The position numbers and the translations under genes are program-made. Under the pieces are notes generated by a model. It worked only from the letters and a program-made list of their open reading frames with translations, did not search any database and was not told where the DNA came from. This document shows positions 1 through 6,785 of a stretch of 9,871 nt of DNA, piece after piece (position 1 is the first letter of the stretch; every line of letters starts with the position of its first letter). The DNA lies in NCBI GenBank assembly GCA_963618065.1, contig CAVERH010000087.1, positions 1 through 9,871 of the forward strand, in the 5' to 3' direction. This stretch comes from Suilimivivens sp963618065. GTDB lineage: Bacteria > Bacillota > Clostridia > Lachnospirales > Lachnospiraceae.

Positions 1-1389
1 CTGTTCTATCTCATCCTTGAGTTCTGCCTGCTCCTTTGAATACTGCCTGATTAGGGTTTCATATCTGCTTTCAGGCATTTTGCCCAGCACGCTGTCCTCA
101 TAGATTTTGCAGATTAATTTTTCCAGTTCAGCCATTCTTCTATTGCAGGTTTTAAATCTCTCTTTCTTCTTTCTGGCTTCAGCATCCCTGTTCTCTGATT
201 CAGTTCGTGTTACCTGCTCAATGAACATTTCAGGGTCATCATCAATGGTACTTTTCAGATATCTCAGGGTTTCCCGCAGAATTTCAATAACTGCATCACC
301 ATTTATCCTGTGACCGGAACTGCACTGGGTGCCGACTGGTATCTTACTGTATTTAGCACACACAAACTGTGCTACCCTCTTGCCGTTACTTGTCCTGTGG
401 CAGTACATAAGACCTCCACAGTCAAAGCAACGCATTTTTCCATCAAGTGGATGTGGCTCTCCCCAGCCATTTGGATATCGCTTGATACCATTCCTGCATT
501 TCTGGGCATTATAAAAAGTTTCCTCGTCAATTATCGGCTCCTGAGTGTTTTCAAATATCTGCCAATACTTCTGTGCTACATAATGGCTTTTCTTATCCTT
601 AAAGTGCTTTCTTGTCTTGAAATTAACCGTATGTCCCAGATACTCTTTCTTCGTGAGCATATTGGCTATGGTGGAACTGCTCCATCTGTAGGGATGCTTT
701 ATCTCCCTTGTTTTCCATAATCCCAGCCCCATCTGCTGCATGTGGTATGCAGGGCATGGGATTTTATCCTTTTCAAGTTCTTGGGATATCTGATATGGTC
801 CCAATCCGTCAAGCGTCAGCTTAAATATCCGTCTCACAACTTCGGCTGCTTCTTCGTCTATTATCCAATGGTTTTTATCATCCGGGTCTTTTAAATAGCC
901 GTATGGAGTAGAGCTGGCTACATGCTTGCCGGAATCGCCTTTTGCCTTAAAGGTTGACCTTATCTTCTTGCTCGTATCTTTCGCATACCATTCATTCATG
1001 ATATTTCTGAATGGCAGAAAATCATCATCCCCCTTGAGGGTATCTGTTCCGTCATTTACCGATATCAGGCGTACATTCTTCTGCCTGAACATTTCCACAA
1101 TCTGACCGACTTTAAGGTAATCTCTTCCAAGTCGGCTCATGTCCTTAATTACTACTGATCCTATGTTGCCGTTCTCGATTTCTTCCATCATTTCAAGGAA
1201 TGCCGGTCTGTCAAATCTAGTGCCGGATATTCCATCATCCGCAAAATGTCTTGGGCTTGGTAATTCGTGTGTAACTGCATAATCCATTAAGAGCTGCTTC
1301 TGATTGGAGATGCTGTTTGACTCTCCCTGCAGTTCATCATCATGGCTCAGCCTTTCATAAAGGGCTGTGTATCTTGTCTGTTTCTTCAT
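1..1389 (-). CDS. Large serine recombinase (TnpX/TndX-like), 5' part, runs off left edge
   Basis: The frame is open from an ATG at 1389 to the left edge, giving 463 residues with no stop. The N-terminal resolvase domain (about 1-150) has the catalytic Ser15 in YERLSHDDE and the arginine motif MSRLGRDYL (84-92). A recombinase domain follows (about 160-290), including TPYGY at 161-165. A zinc-ribbon-like segment has Cys321, Cys324, Cys344 and Cys356. A charged, coiled-coil-like stretch starts near 395. This order is that of large serine recombinases that integrate and excise mobile elements through short att sites. An AAGGAG ribosome site lies 11 nt upstream of the ATG (1401-1406). Roughly the last 50-150 residues should lie outside the window, judging by the family's usual size. 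The gene lies just inside an insertion that truncates virD4, so it very probably moves that insertion. Calling the TnpX/TndX branch is by resemblance; a prophage-type integrase is the alternative. Confidence 0.93.
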   Translation of the reverse strand, partial: MKKQTRYTALYERLSHDDELQGESNSISNQKQLLMDYAVTHELPSPRHFADDGISGTRFDRPAFLEMMEEIENGNIGSVVIKDMSRLGRDYLKVGQIVEMFRQKNVRLISVNDGTDTLKGDDDFLPFRNIMNEWYAKDTSKKIRSTFKAKGDSGKHVASSTPYGYLKDPDDKNHWIIDEEAAEVVRRIFKLTLDGLGPYQISQELEKDKIPCPAYHMQQMGLGLWKTREIKHPYRWSSSTIANMLTKKEYLGHTVNFKTRKHFKDKKSHYVAQKYWQIFENTQEPIIDEETFYNAQKCRNGIKRYPNGWGEPHPLDGKMRCFDCGGLMYCHRTSNGKRVAQFVCAKYSKIPVGTQCSSGHRINGDAVIEILRETLRYLKSTIDDDPEMFIEQVTRTESENRDAEARKKKERFKTCNRRMAELEKLICKIYEDSVLGKMPESRYETLIRQYSKEQAELKDEIEQ

Positions 1390-1441
1390 AAGTCTTCTCT
1401 CTCCTTTCCGCTGTTTCCCTTGAAAATCAGCTTATTTAACT

Positions 1442-1464
1442 TATTTGGTACAGGATACTAAATA
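1442..1464. repeat. Inverted repeat near the element end, possible recombinase-binding site
   Basis: The arms TATTTGGTA (1442-1450) and TACTAAATA (1456-1464) pair at 8 of 9 positions around the 5-nt centre CAGGA. The repeat lies within about 15-30 bp of the predicted crossover in virD4. This is where the element-derived half of an att site would be for a large serine recombinase. A role in recombinase binding is inferred from position only. Confidence 0.4.
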
Positions 1465-1466
1465 GA

Positions 1467-2435
1467 TTATGCAGCACCTGCACTCAATTTATATTTTTTG
1501 TATTGCCTTACTGCAAAGTGATCCGGGTTCTGCTCTTCCAGTTCGTCAAACATCAGATCCACTGGATTTTTGAAATCCTCATCATCCTCACGAACTTCCA
1601 TTGCATTGATCATTTCAAGCAGCGTTGAAAAGTTCTGCTCCTCCTCCGGTGCCTCATAATGGATATATCCGATCAACGCCGTATAAAGCAGAGTCTCGGC
1701 TTTCAGCCAGAAATCATCCCCGCCTTTGCTCTCTCCCTTGGTATTAGCGATCAGCGTGGTTACCAGCTTCAAAATATCCTTCTCTGAATGAATATACGCA
1801 AACGGATTATAATGCATCGACTTTGAAAAGTTGATAGTGTTCACAATTTTCATTCTGTACCCATTCTCATAGAGGGCTTTTCCTACCTCGTTCACGAGTC
1901 CACCTTTCGGATCCGTCACCACATAGGAACTATGCATTTGTAAGAGATTGGGCTTAATGAAAAACCTCGTCTTTCCCGAACCAGATCCACCGACTACCAG
2001 AACATTTTTATTTCTGGCATATTTTGGCATCTTCGGCCGGCTGCTCATGGTAATGCGCTCCGACTGGGATAGAATCACGTTGTTTGCAAATACTGGATCC
2101 TCAAACGGTTCTATATCTGCGTGTTTCCCCCACCTGGCAGAACCATACTCTTCGTTGTGCCTGAATTTCTTAGCATTCTTGCCTTTCAAGTATACTGCAA
2201 GCCTGAGTGCTGCACCACAGGCAATTCCTACAAGTAAATCTGTAGGATAAAGGCTCGGAAGAGGATTCGCAAAGGCCAGTCCTATCGTGCCATCAAGTAC
2301 AATACTCTGCACCTTTTCTGACATATTTGCTCCGACAGCAATCCTCCATGCTTCACCAAGATTTGTAGCAAGCAGTCCCAGAACAATATAGGGAATGTTC
2401 AGGATCAGCTGCTTTTTCAACTCTTTTATATTCAT
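1467..2435 (-). CDS. virD4: VirD4/TraG-type type IV coupling ATPase, truncated by insertion
   Basis: Coupling proteins are hexameric inner-membrane ATPases that feed the relaxase-DNA complex into the type IV secretion channel. Two hydrophobic segments (about 11-29 and 63-83) match the usual N-terminal membrane anchor. The EEYGSARWGK segment (95-104) and Walker A GGSGSGKT (149-156) are family hallmarks, as is YVVTDPKGGL (171-180). The reading frame stops after 322 residues at KLSAGAA. Intact relatives are close to 600 residues and carry the Walker B DEF motif in the missing half. The last two codons and the stop are probably contributed by the inserted recombinase element. The start overlaps the end of the PcfB-like gene as ATGA (2432-2435), so translation is likely coupled. 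The fragment keeps the nucleotide-binding loop but should not work as a coupling protein unless the element excises. Confidence 0.9.
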   Translation of the reverse strand: MNIKELKKQLILNIPYIVLGLLATNLGEAWRIAVGANMSEKVQSIVLDGTIGLAFANPLPSLYPTDLLVGIACGAALRLAVYLKGKNAKKFRHNEEYGSARWGKHADIEPFEDPVFANNVILSQSERITMSSRPKMPKYARNKNVLVVGGSGSGKTRFFIKPNLLQMHSSYVVTDPKGGLVNEVGKALYENGYRMKIVNTINFSKSMHYNPFAYIHSEKDILKLVTTLIANTKGESKGGDDFWLKAETLLYTALIGYIHYEAPEEEQNFSTLLEMINAMEVREDDEDFKNPVDLMFDELEEQNPDHFAVRQYKKYKLSAGAA

Positions 2436-2965
2436 CGCGACATCTCCTTCTTTTTCTCTGCTACCTTCTTCGGAATTGCTGCCACAATCTCCTTGAATTT
2501 CTTCAGCTTCTCCAGGACACTGCCCTTTGCCAGATCCGGATTCTTCACCTGCTTTGCAGAATAATCCTGTAAAATCCTTGTAATTGCATCCTGATCTTTG
2601 GCTTTAAAAAATACGGTATAGATGGGTGGCTCAGAATTTTTATCCTTTACCACAGCAAAATCTACACCGTACTTTCTGGCTATTTTCTGAAAATCCTTTA
2701 ATCCCTCATCTGCCAGGGGAATGCTCGTTACTCCCTGCCCCTGCCGGATCAGTGTTTTCACGGACTGCTTTCCTTCTGTTGGGTAGAACTTCTGTCCCAC
2801 ATCATGGACGATCTTTTTTCCTCCTGCCTTTAAAGGCTTTCCCGGAAATATGCTTAATGCCTTCATAAATGCCTTTTCTGTTGGATTTCCAATAAAACGA
2901 AAAGCTAAATGCACTGTTTTATTGACAATTTCCCTATCAATATCTTCATGAATCAGTTTTCTCAC
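2432..2965 (-). CDS. PcfB-like DUF3801 conjugation accessory protein
   Basis: This 177-residue protein resembles the DUF3801/PcfB family. Members are encoded directly upstream of the VirD4-type coupling protein; in plasmid pCF10, PcfB works with the coupling protein PcfC. The N-terminal half (about 10-45) is a mixed helical segment around VHLAFRFIGNPTEKAFMKAL. The middle contains GKQSVKTLIRQGQGV (65-79) and a compact alpha/beta part ending near 135. The tail (about 145-177) is Lys-rich and helical. No membrane segment is visible. The start is uncertain. The reported first codon is GTG at 2965, with an AAAGGA only 1 nt upstream, which is too close. A CTG four codons in (2954) has better spacing, and the first in-frame ATG is near residue 34. 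Adjacency and the ATGA overlap with virD4 support the assignment. Confidence 0.85.
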   Translation of the reverse strand: MRKLIHEDIDREIVNKTVHLAFRFIGNPTEKAFMKALSIFPGKPLKAGGKKIVHDVGQKFYPTEGKQSVKTLIRQGQGVTSIPLADEGLKDFQKIARKYGVDFAVVKDKNSEPPIYTVFFKAKDQDAITRILQDYSAKQVKNPDLAKGSVLEKLKKFKEIVAAIPKKVAEKKKEMSR

Positions 2966-2994
2966 TTCCTTTCATCAAATCATAATCCACATGA

Positions 2995-3342
2995 TTACTC
3001 ATTATTTTTACTTTTATCCACACCGAGAATTCCCCTCATAGTGGAGGATGCTACATGAAAACGGTTAGCTATGGCAATGTCTGTAAGCACTGTCTCATCC
3101 ACCGCTGTCCCACAAACCACGAGAATTCTGGATCGCCTCAGCATGTCTTCTGACATATCCATGTAATCCTTGAATTCATCTGCACTGGTCATATCAATAA
3201 ACTCCGGCAGCAATAACAGCGGGCAGATCGGTGTATAGCCTGCCTCAAATAACTTTCTGCAGTATCTCTTTGCAGATCTTTTTGCCCTGCTTCGGTCTGC
3301 ACTCCAGGCAGATGTCACATAGGCCCATGGTTTATTATTCAT
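2995..3342 (-). CDS. DUF7768-like protein (deoxyribosyltransferase-like fold)
   Basis: This is a 115-residue soluble protein. It begins with a strand, AYVTSAWSAD (7-16). An Arg/Lys-rich helix follows, then GYTPICPLLLLPEF (35-48), and DMLRRSRILVVCGTAVDETVLTDI (about 65-88) comes later. This pattern, a nucleotide-like loop after strand 1 and a late acidic helix, resembles small DUF7768/DUF4406 proteins. Those are thought to share the nucleoside 2-deoxyribosyltransferase or SLOG-like fold. The family name is from recognition; the biochemical role is unknown. A strong AGGAGGG ribosome site ends 4 nt before the ATG and overlaps the TAG stop of the upstream gene, with a 9-nt gap between the genes. 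It therefore belongs to the rep1-to-virD4 operon. Proteins of this type are frequent passengers in Firmicutes conjugative elements. Confidence 0.75.
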   Translation of the reverse strand: MNNKPWAYVTSAWSADRSRAKRSAKRYCRKLFEAGYTPICPLLLLPEFIDMTSADEFKDYMDMSEDMLRRSRILVVCGTAVDETVLTDIAIANRFHVASSTMRGILGVDKSKNNE

Positions 3343-3351
3343 GTGTCCCTC

Positions 3352-3765
3352 CTAATCCAGCTGATATGCCTGCAATCTGCAGTTCCCGCACACAAGTGTT
3401 GCCATTCTGCTTATCAGAGCTGAAATCACCGTGTTTGCCTCTTCCTTACTAATGGGCTGCAACCCATAATAGGATCTCATTACCACGAAATCAGCCGGAA
3501 GATAGGCTTCTCCATCAATGACTATCTTCTTATCTGCGTCATAGATCAGAATGTAATCTGAATTACCGATCATGACAGACTCACTGTTTTCACCAAAACC
3601 GGCAAGTACATCATATGCTGCGTCTAAACTGACAAAATGAACATTCTGCTCATCATCCACATAGATGGCACCATCTCTTTCACATTTCTCCTCAAGTGCC
3701 GCAACAAGCTCACCCAGATTTTCCGTGATTCCCTGTACACATTCCAAAATTTTATTCATATCCAT
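3352..3765 (-). CDS. Unrecognised 137-residue conjugative-element protein
   Basis: I do not recognise this family. The protein is acidic and has no signal peptide or membrane segment. A predicted helix (about 5-30) is followed by a beta-rich middle: AIYVDDEQNVHFVSL (33-47), VMIGNSDYILIYDADKKIVIDGEAYLP (64-90). A helical end contains KEEANTVISALISRMATLVCGNC (about 107-129). The Cys-Gly-Asn-Cys pair near the C-terminus could bind metal or form a disulfide; this is inference. The start is supported by GGAGG 10 nt upstream of ATG 3765; a second ATG two codons in is too far away. It lies 23 nt after rep1 and 9 nt before the DUF7768-like gene, so co-transcription is likely. It may be an element-specific accessory protein. 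Confidence 0.75.
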   Translation of the reverse strand: MDMNKILECVQGITENLGELVAALEEKCERDGAIYVDDEQNVHFVSLDAAYDVLAGFGENSESVMIGNSDYILIYDADKKIVIDGEAYLPADFVVMRSYYGLQPISKEEANTVISALISRMATLVCGNCRLQAYQLD

Positions 3766-3788
3766 TGCTTATAATCCTCCGTAAATTT

Positions 3789-4643
3789 TTATATTTTTCC
3801 TTCTGCCATATCGTGGTTGACCTCCGCACGGTAGTAGCTGTCGATCGTTGCCGGTGCATTGTAAAGTGCTGCCAGCAGGTATTGTTTGATGCTCCTGATT
3901 TTCGTGGTATTCTCCTGCATGCAGTTCATCACATACCGGATGTGCTCCATGTTCAGCTTCATGAACCGGCTCTTTACCAGATTTATTGATTTTTCATCCC
4001 CTGCAATCACGATACTGGTTCTTTTAGAGCAGACTACATCCAAAATGAGCTCCAAAATACCGTCAAGTATTTCCTGCTCATGAGGATACTCATGATATAA
4101 ATAATCGATACAAAGCTGTTCCCGCAGGTATGCCTCATATCCCATCCTATCCTCATCCCCAGATAAGATTAGATTAGTATTATTAAAATCAGTATTATTG
4201 TTATTAGTATAATTAGAGTGTAGATTCTTCACTTCCGGAGATGTAGATTTTACACTTCCGTGGGTGTAATTATTACACTCCCGGAGATGTAGATCATTCA
4301 CCACGGAAAAATTCATCACATAAATCAGATCCGGCTTACAGAGCTTCTGTTTCACACGCTCAATAAGATCTGCTGATTCCAGTTCCGCCAGATATCTCAC
4401 AGCAGACTTGTTGGAACAGTTCATGGCTTCACATACAGCATTGATTGTAAAAATGACATACACTCTGCCCTCGTCATCCATCCAGCCATTCTCTCTGGAA
4501 AGTGATACCCGGTCCAGAAGAAGTCCGTAAAGCACTTTGCTTTCCGTAGATATCTCAGCAAATCTCTTATCTGTAAACAACTGCTTTGGAATCCTGTAAA
4601 AGCTGAAATTATCAGCACTTTCCTCATAAAAATAATCGTACAT
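3789..4643 (-). CDS. RepA_N-type replication initiator with DUF6017-like C-terminus (copy 1)
   Basis: This 284-residue protein has the usual RepA_N N-terminus: FSFYRIPKQLF (13-23), then STESKVLYGLLLDRVSLS (32-49). A winged-helix part includes the recognition-helix-like NCSNKSAVRYLAEL (75-88). A low-complexity Asn/Thr linker spans about 113-160. The C-terminal domain (about 165-280) ends YYRAEVNHDMAEG, as in the DUF6017 type. Such proteins initiate theta replication of plasmids, and of ICEs that replicate after excision. The linker-coding DNA holds four 23-bp iterons (4218-4308) and an AT-rich tract (4167-4217). This matches RepA_N plasmids, where the origin lies inside the rep gene. The start has GAGGG 7 nt upstream, within the end of the 65-residue gene two bases away. 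It is clearly paralogous to the copy at 7380-8342, but the spacer and iteron sequences have diverged. Confidence 0.88.
   Translation of the reverse strand: MYDYFYEESADNFSFYRIPKQLFTDKRFAEISTESKVLYGLLLDRVSLSRENGWMDDEGRVYVIFTINAVCEAMNCSNKSAVRYLAELESADLIERVKQKLCKPDLIYVMNFSVVNDLHLRECNNYTHGSVKSTSPEVKNLHSNYTNNNNTDFNNTNLILSGDEDRMGYEAYLREQLCIDYLYHEYPHEQEILDGILELILDVVCSKRTSIVIAGDEKSINLVKSRFMKLNMEHIRYVMNCMQENTTKIRSIKQYLLAALYNAPATIDSYYRAEVNHDMAEGKI
4167..4217. other. AT-rich tract beside the rep1 iterons, possible DNA-unwinding element
   Basis: This tract is almost pure A/T with recurring GATTAG and AGTATTA words. It codes for the Asn/Thr linker of rep1. It aligns base by base with the tract at 7784-7835 in rep2, including a shared TCAGTATTATT. 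It lies immediately 3' (in gene orientation) of the iterons. Iterons beside an AT-rich stretch form the usual plan of an iteron origin. That it melts for replication is inferred. Confidence 0.45.
4218..4308. repeat. Four 23-bp iterons inside rep1, candidate replication origin
   Basis: Copies start at 4218, 4241, 4264 and 4287, exactly 23 bp apart. The core is RTGTAGATTnTTCACTTCC followed by GGA, with copy 4 the most diverged. The third copy contains the perfect 15-bp palindrome GTGTAATTATTACAC (4264-4278). Because 23 is not a multiple of three, successive copies are read in different frames. The periodicity is therefore a property of the DNA, not of a repeated peptide. Intragenic iterons are known in RepA_N plasmid rep genes. 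Initiator binding is inferred. Confidence 0.75.
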
Positions 4644-4645
4644 AC

Positions 4646-4843
4646 CTAAACCCTCTGTACTTTCTTTGTCCTGGTTGCATCCATGATTTTCTTATAGCAC
4701 GGAAAACAAAAATCCCTGCCCTTGCCATATGGACACTCATGATCACAATTCTGCGGATGGGAAATGGGCATTCTTGCTCCAATCGCTGTTCCCGGAATCT
4801 CATGACCTACACTTACTCTTTTCTTGTTATATTCTGCTGACAT
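4646..4843 (-). CDS. Small Cys-rich protein upstream of rep1
   Basis: This is a 65-residue basic protein of no family I can name. It carries four cysteines arranged C33-x3-C37-x8-C46-x2-C49 within NCDHECPYGKGRDFCFPCYKK, with nearby histidines at 29 and 35. This looks like a small zinc-binding knuckle. The N-terminus (SAEYNKKRVSVGHEIPGTAIG) is short and polar. Its stop is 2 nt before the rep1 ATG and its 3' end supplies the rep1 ribosome site, so the two are almost certainly co-transcribed and perhaps translationally coupled. AGGTGA lies 5 nt upstream of ATG 4843. Small Cys-rich proteins like this occur beside replication genes in Firmicutes ICEs. A DNA- or RNA-binding role is inference. Confidence 0.75.
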   Translation of the reverse strand: MSAEYNKKRVSVGHEIPGTAIGARMPISHPQNCDHECPYGKGRDFCFPCYKKIMDATRTKKVQRV

Positions 4844-4941
4844 TCAAATCACCTGTTCCTTCCTATAATGACAAGCCCTAATTCATTGATTTTTCAGACT
4901 TTTCTCTTTCAGTTTTCAAAATTTGCATTTTCTGGCATCAA

Positions 4942-4983
4942 AAAAGTGCCAGTCCCATGCACTCGGCACAGGCTGACACTTTT
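4942..4983 (-). terminator. Rho-independent terminator after the ardA fusion gene
   Basis: On the minus strand, AAAGTGTCAG pairs with CTGGCACTTT over 10 bp with one G-U. An inner stem, CCTGTGC with GCATGGG, closes over CGAGT with two G-U pairs. The outer arm runs into six T (4940-4945). The hairpin starts 18 nt after the stop at 5001, which is the expected place. The sequence is related to the hairpin at 6808-6851. Confidence 0.75.
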
Positions 4984-5000
4984 CGACAATTTATTAATAT

Positions 5001-6752
5001 TTAGAGGGCTTCTCCGCCCTTAGACTTTTCTTTTGTAACTGCATCCTTCGCAGGTGCCTTAGCAGCTACATCTTTCTGTTTATCCTTCAAATCTTTTAAC
5101 ACGGAACCTTTCTCTTCCGACTTCTCATCAATACCGGATTCTTTCTCCTGCTGTCTTTCGGTAAACTTCTCTGCCAGTTCAAAGACATGATCCTTGGAAT
5201 CATAATGGTATACGTTATCAGAGAGTTTTTCCTCAGGTTCTACTTCCGTTGCATTTACCGTTTTTACCATGTCCTTTAATGCTTCGGAATCCAGTTCGCC
5301 ATTATCTGGGATCAGAATAATCTCATTAATGGATGAAGGCAGTATAAAAAAGTCACCACCCAGCTTCTCTGCTGCCTGGTCCATGAAATCCTGATAAGCA
5401 ATTATCCCGGCACCTGAATTTCTGTCCGGAACAGATGCTACATACATCTGTTCATCAGCCCCTTCTGGAATACCGAATAATTCAAATAACTCTGGATCCA
5501 TCATTTCCTTCATAATCTCGGTCATCCCCTGGATCACTGCCGGCCTAATCTCCGGTGCATTTTCCAGGGCATCCGCCCTTAACTGTTCATGTGAAACACC
5601 CATGTGATCGATCATATCGTTTGTAACCAAAATAGAGGCTCTGCCGTCCTTATTACTTTCCATCACAAATCTGTATACTACTGCAAGATCCTCAATTTGC
5701 TCATGAGGAATTTTGTTAAGCAGCTCCGCATTGGTTTCTGCGGAAATGACCTCAATGGAAAGCTTCTCTCTCATGTTTCCATAATCCATCAAGGCATTTA
5801 CATCAAATTCCGGCGCTTTGTCCAATCCACCCGAAATTGCCTTGGTGGCACTTGCCAGCACTCCGGCATAGTCCTGTGTGTCTTCATAAGCTGCAAATGC
5901 ATTTTTGATGTTAAAATTCACGCCCACGTTGCTGCCGTCAGGAACAACCGTCATTGCTTCATAATTTCCATTGGCTTTCTCAATGTGCTGGAAACTAATT
6001 TTTACATCCTCATGACCGATCTCGCTGAGTTTCTCTCGGATATCGTCTGCAAATGTCTCTTTAAATGATTCATAATCCATATGTTCTTTCTCCTTCTCAC
6101 CTGAAACCGCAAAATCCATAACCCTGTATTCCTCCGGGATGTTCTCACGATCTCCATCGTAATATTCTGTAAAAGATTCCTGTGTATCTCTCACATATCC
6201 ATAATCTGTAAACTGTCCCATTTCGTTAATGGCCACGTCCCTGCCATAAGCCTCATAATCAAAGTAATCAGCCAGATGATCCGGAATCTCCAACATGCCA
6301 AGTTCTTCGATGTAGTAGCGTCCCAGATCTGCATTGCTTTCGACTCCTGGATAGATTTCATACTTGTCCAGGTTATCAATCAGGTTGATCACATCCTGTA
6401 TGCTGTCCGTATAATCGCTGACCTGCATTGCAGCCTGAAAATGGTTGTAATCATGATCATCCAGCTCATCGAGCTTGGAGGCCAGATAATTAAGTTCATC
6501 CAGGTTTTCGTATTCTCCAAGTTTTTCATACAGCCCGTCAACGTAGCAGTCATAATCACTTATGAACCATTCCTCATAAGGATTGCCAAAGTCATCTTTC
6601 GAGCCAATTCCAATCCGTTCAAATACTTTCTGCAGTTCTTCTGATGTGGTAGGGAATTTTACCCATTCACCTGCCAGCACACCTTCGTTATACTTTCCAA
6701 GGTTCGTGATGTAGGCTTCAAATGGACAGTCATGGTCATATTCATATGCCAT
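5001..6752 (-). CDS. ardA: ArdA antirestriction protein fused to a DUF5688-like domain
   Basis: This 583-residue protein is strongly acidic. Residues about 10-212 match ArdA: EAYITNLGKYNEGVLAGEWVKFPTT (12-36), FISDYDC (63-69), IEELG (148-152), YFDYEAYGRDVAINE (163-177). ArdA is a DNA mimic that binds and blocks type I restriction enzymes, protecting DNA newly entering a cell. From about 225 the sequence changes to a DUF5688-like domain, recognisable from VKISFQHIEKANGNYEAMTVVPDGSNVGVNFNI (about 250-282) and YVASVPDRNSGAGIIAY (437-453). Its function is unknown. The last 45 residues form a Lys/Glu/Ala-rich tail. ArdA proteins such as Tn916 Orf18 are about 165 residues, so this is a fusion over three times that length. 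GAGGAGGA lies 6 nt upstream of ATG 6752. The gene has its own 300-bp leader and its own terminator, so it is an independent unit between the two replication modules. Confidence 0.88.
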   Translation of the reverse strand: MAYEYDHDCPFEAYITNLGKYNEGVLAGEWVKFPTTSEELQKVFERIGIGSKDDFGNPYEEWFISDYDCYVDGLYEKLGEYENLDELNYLASKLDELDDHDYNHFQAAMQVSDYTDSIQDVINLIDNLDKYEIYPGVESNADLGRYYIEELGMLEIPDHLADYFDYEAYGRDVAINEMGQFTDYGYVRDTQESFTEYYDGDRENIPEEYRVMDFAVSGEKEKEHMDYESFKETFADDIREKLSEIGHEDVKISFQHIEKANGNYEAMTVVPDGSNVGVNFNIKNAFAAYEDTQDYAGVLASATKAISGGLDKAPEFDVNALMDYGNMREKLSIEVISAETNAELLNKIPHEQIEDLAVVYRFVMESNKDGRASILVTNDMIDHMGVSHEQLRADALENAPEIRPAVIQGMTEIMKEMMDPELFELFGIPEGADEQMYVASVPDRNSGAGIIAYQDFMDQAAEKLGGDFFILPSSINEIILIPDNGELDSEALKDMVKTVNATEVEPEEKLSDNVYHYDSKDHVFELAEKFTERQQEKESGIDEKSEEKGSVLKDLKDKQKDVAAKAPAKDAVTKEKSKGGEAL

Positions 6753-6785
6753 GCAATTTCCTCCTCTTTCATTTTTCTCAGGTTG

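Larger units (their letters stand above)
1..1480 (-). mobile_element. Serine-recombinase mobile element inserted in virD4 (one end plus recombinase gene)
   Basis: The coupling-protein reading frame is normal up to about 1476, where it reads YKLSAG. It then ends as Ala-Ala-stop, where intact relatives continue for some 250-300 more residues (family knowledge). A 77-bp non-coding stretch and a serine recombinase gene in the same orientation follow directly. The simplest reading is that one end of an inserted element lies at about 1470-1480 and that its body extends past the left edge. The other end, and the rest of virD4, should lie outside the window. The exact junction cannot be fixed without an uninterrupted copy. 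Confidence 0.75.

Noticed and set aside
107..720. Plus-strand open frames within 107-720
   Set aside because: They lie opposite the serine recombinase gene, whose motifs are clear on the minus strand. They have no ribosome sites and no recognisable domains.
4218..4308. CRISPR array (regular short repeats)
   Set aside because: The units are contiguous 23-bp repeats with no unique spacers and lie in a coding gene. They are iterons, not CRISPR. The same holds for 7836-7969 and 6967-7021.
5604..6644. Plus-strand open frames of 154 and 122 codons opposite ardA
   Set aside because: They are antisense to an unmistakable ArdA coding region and have no ribosome site. Long antisense frames are expected opposite an acidic, GAA/GAT-rich gene.
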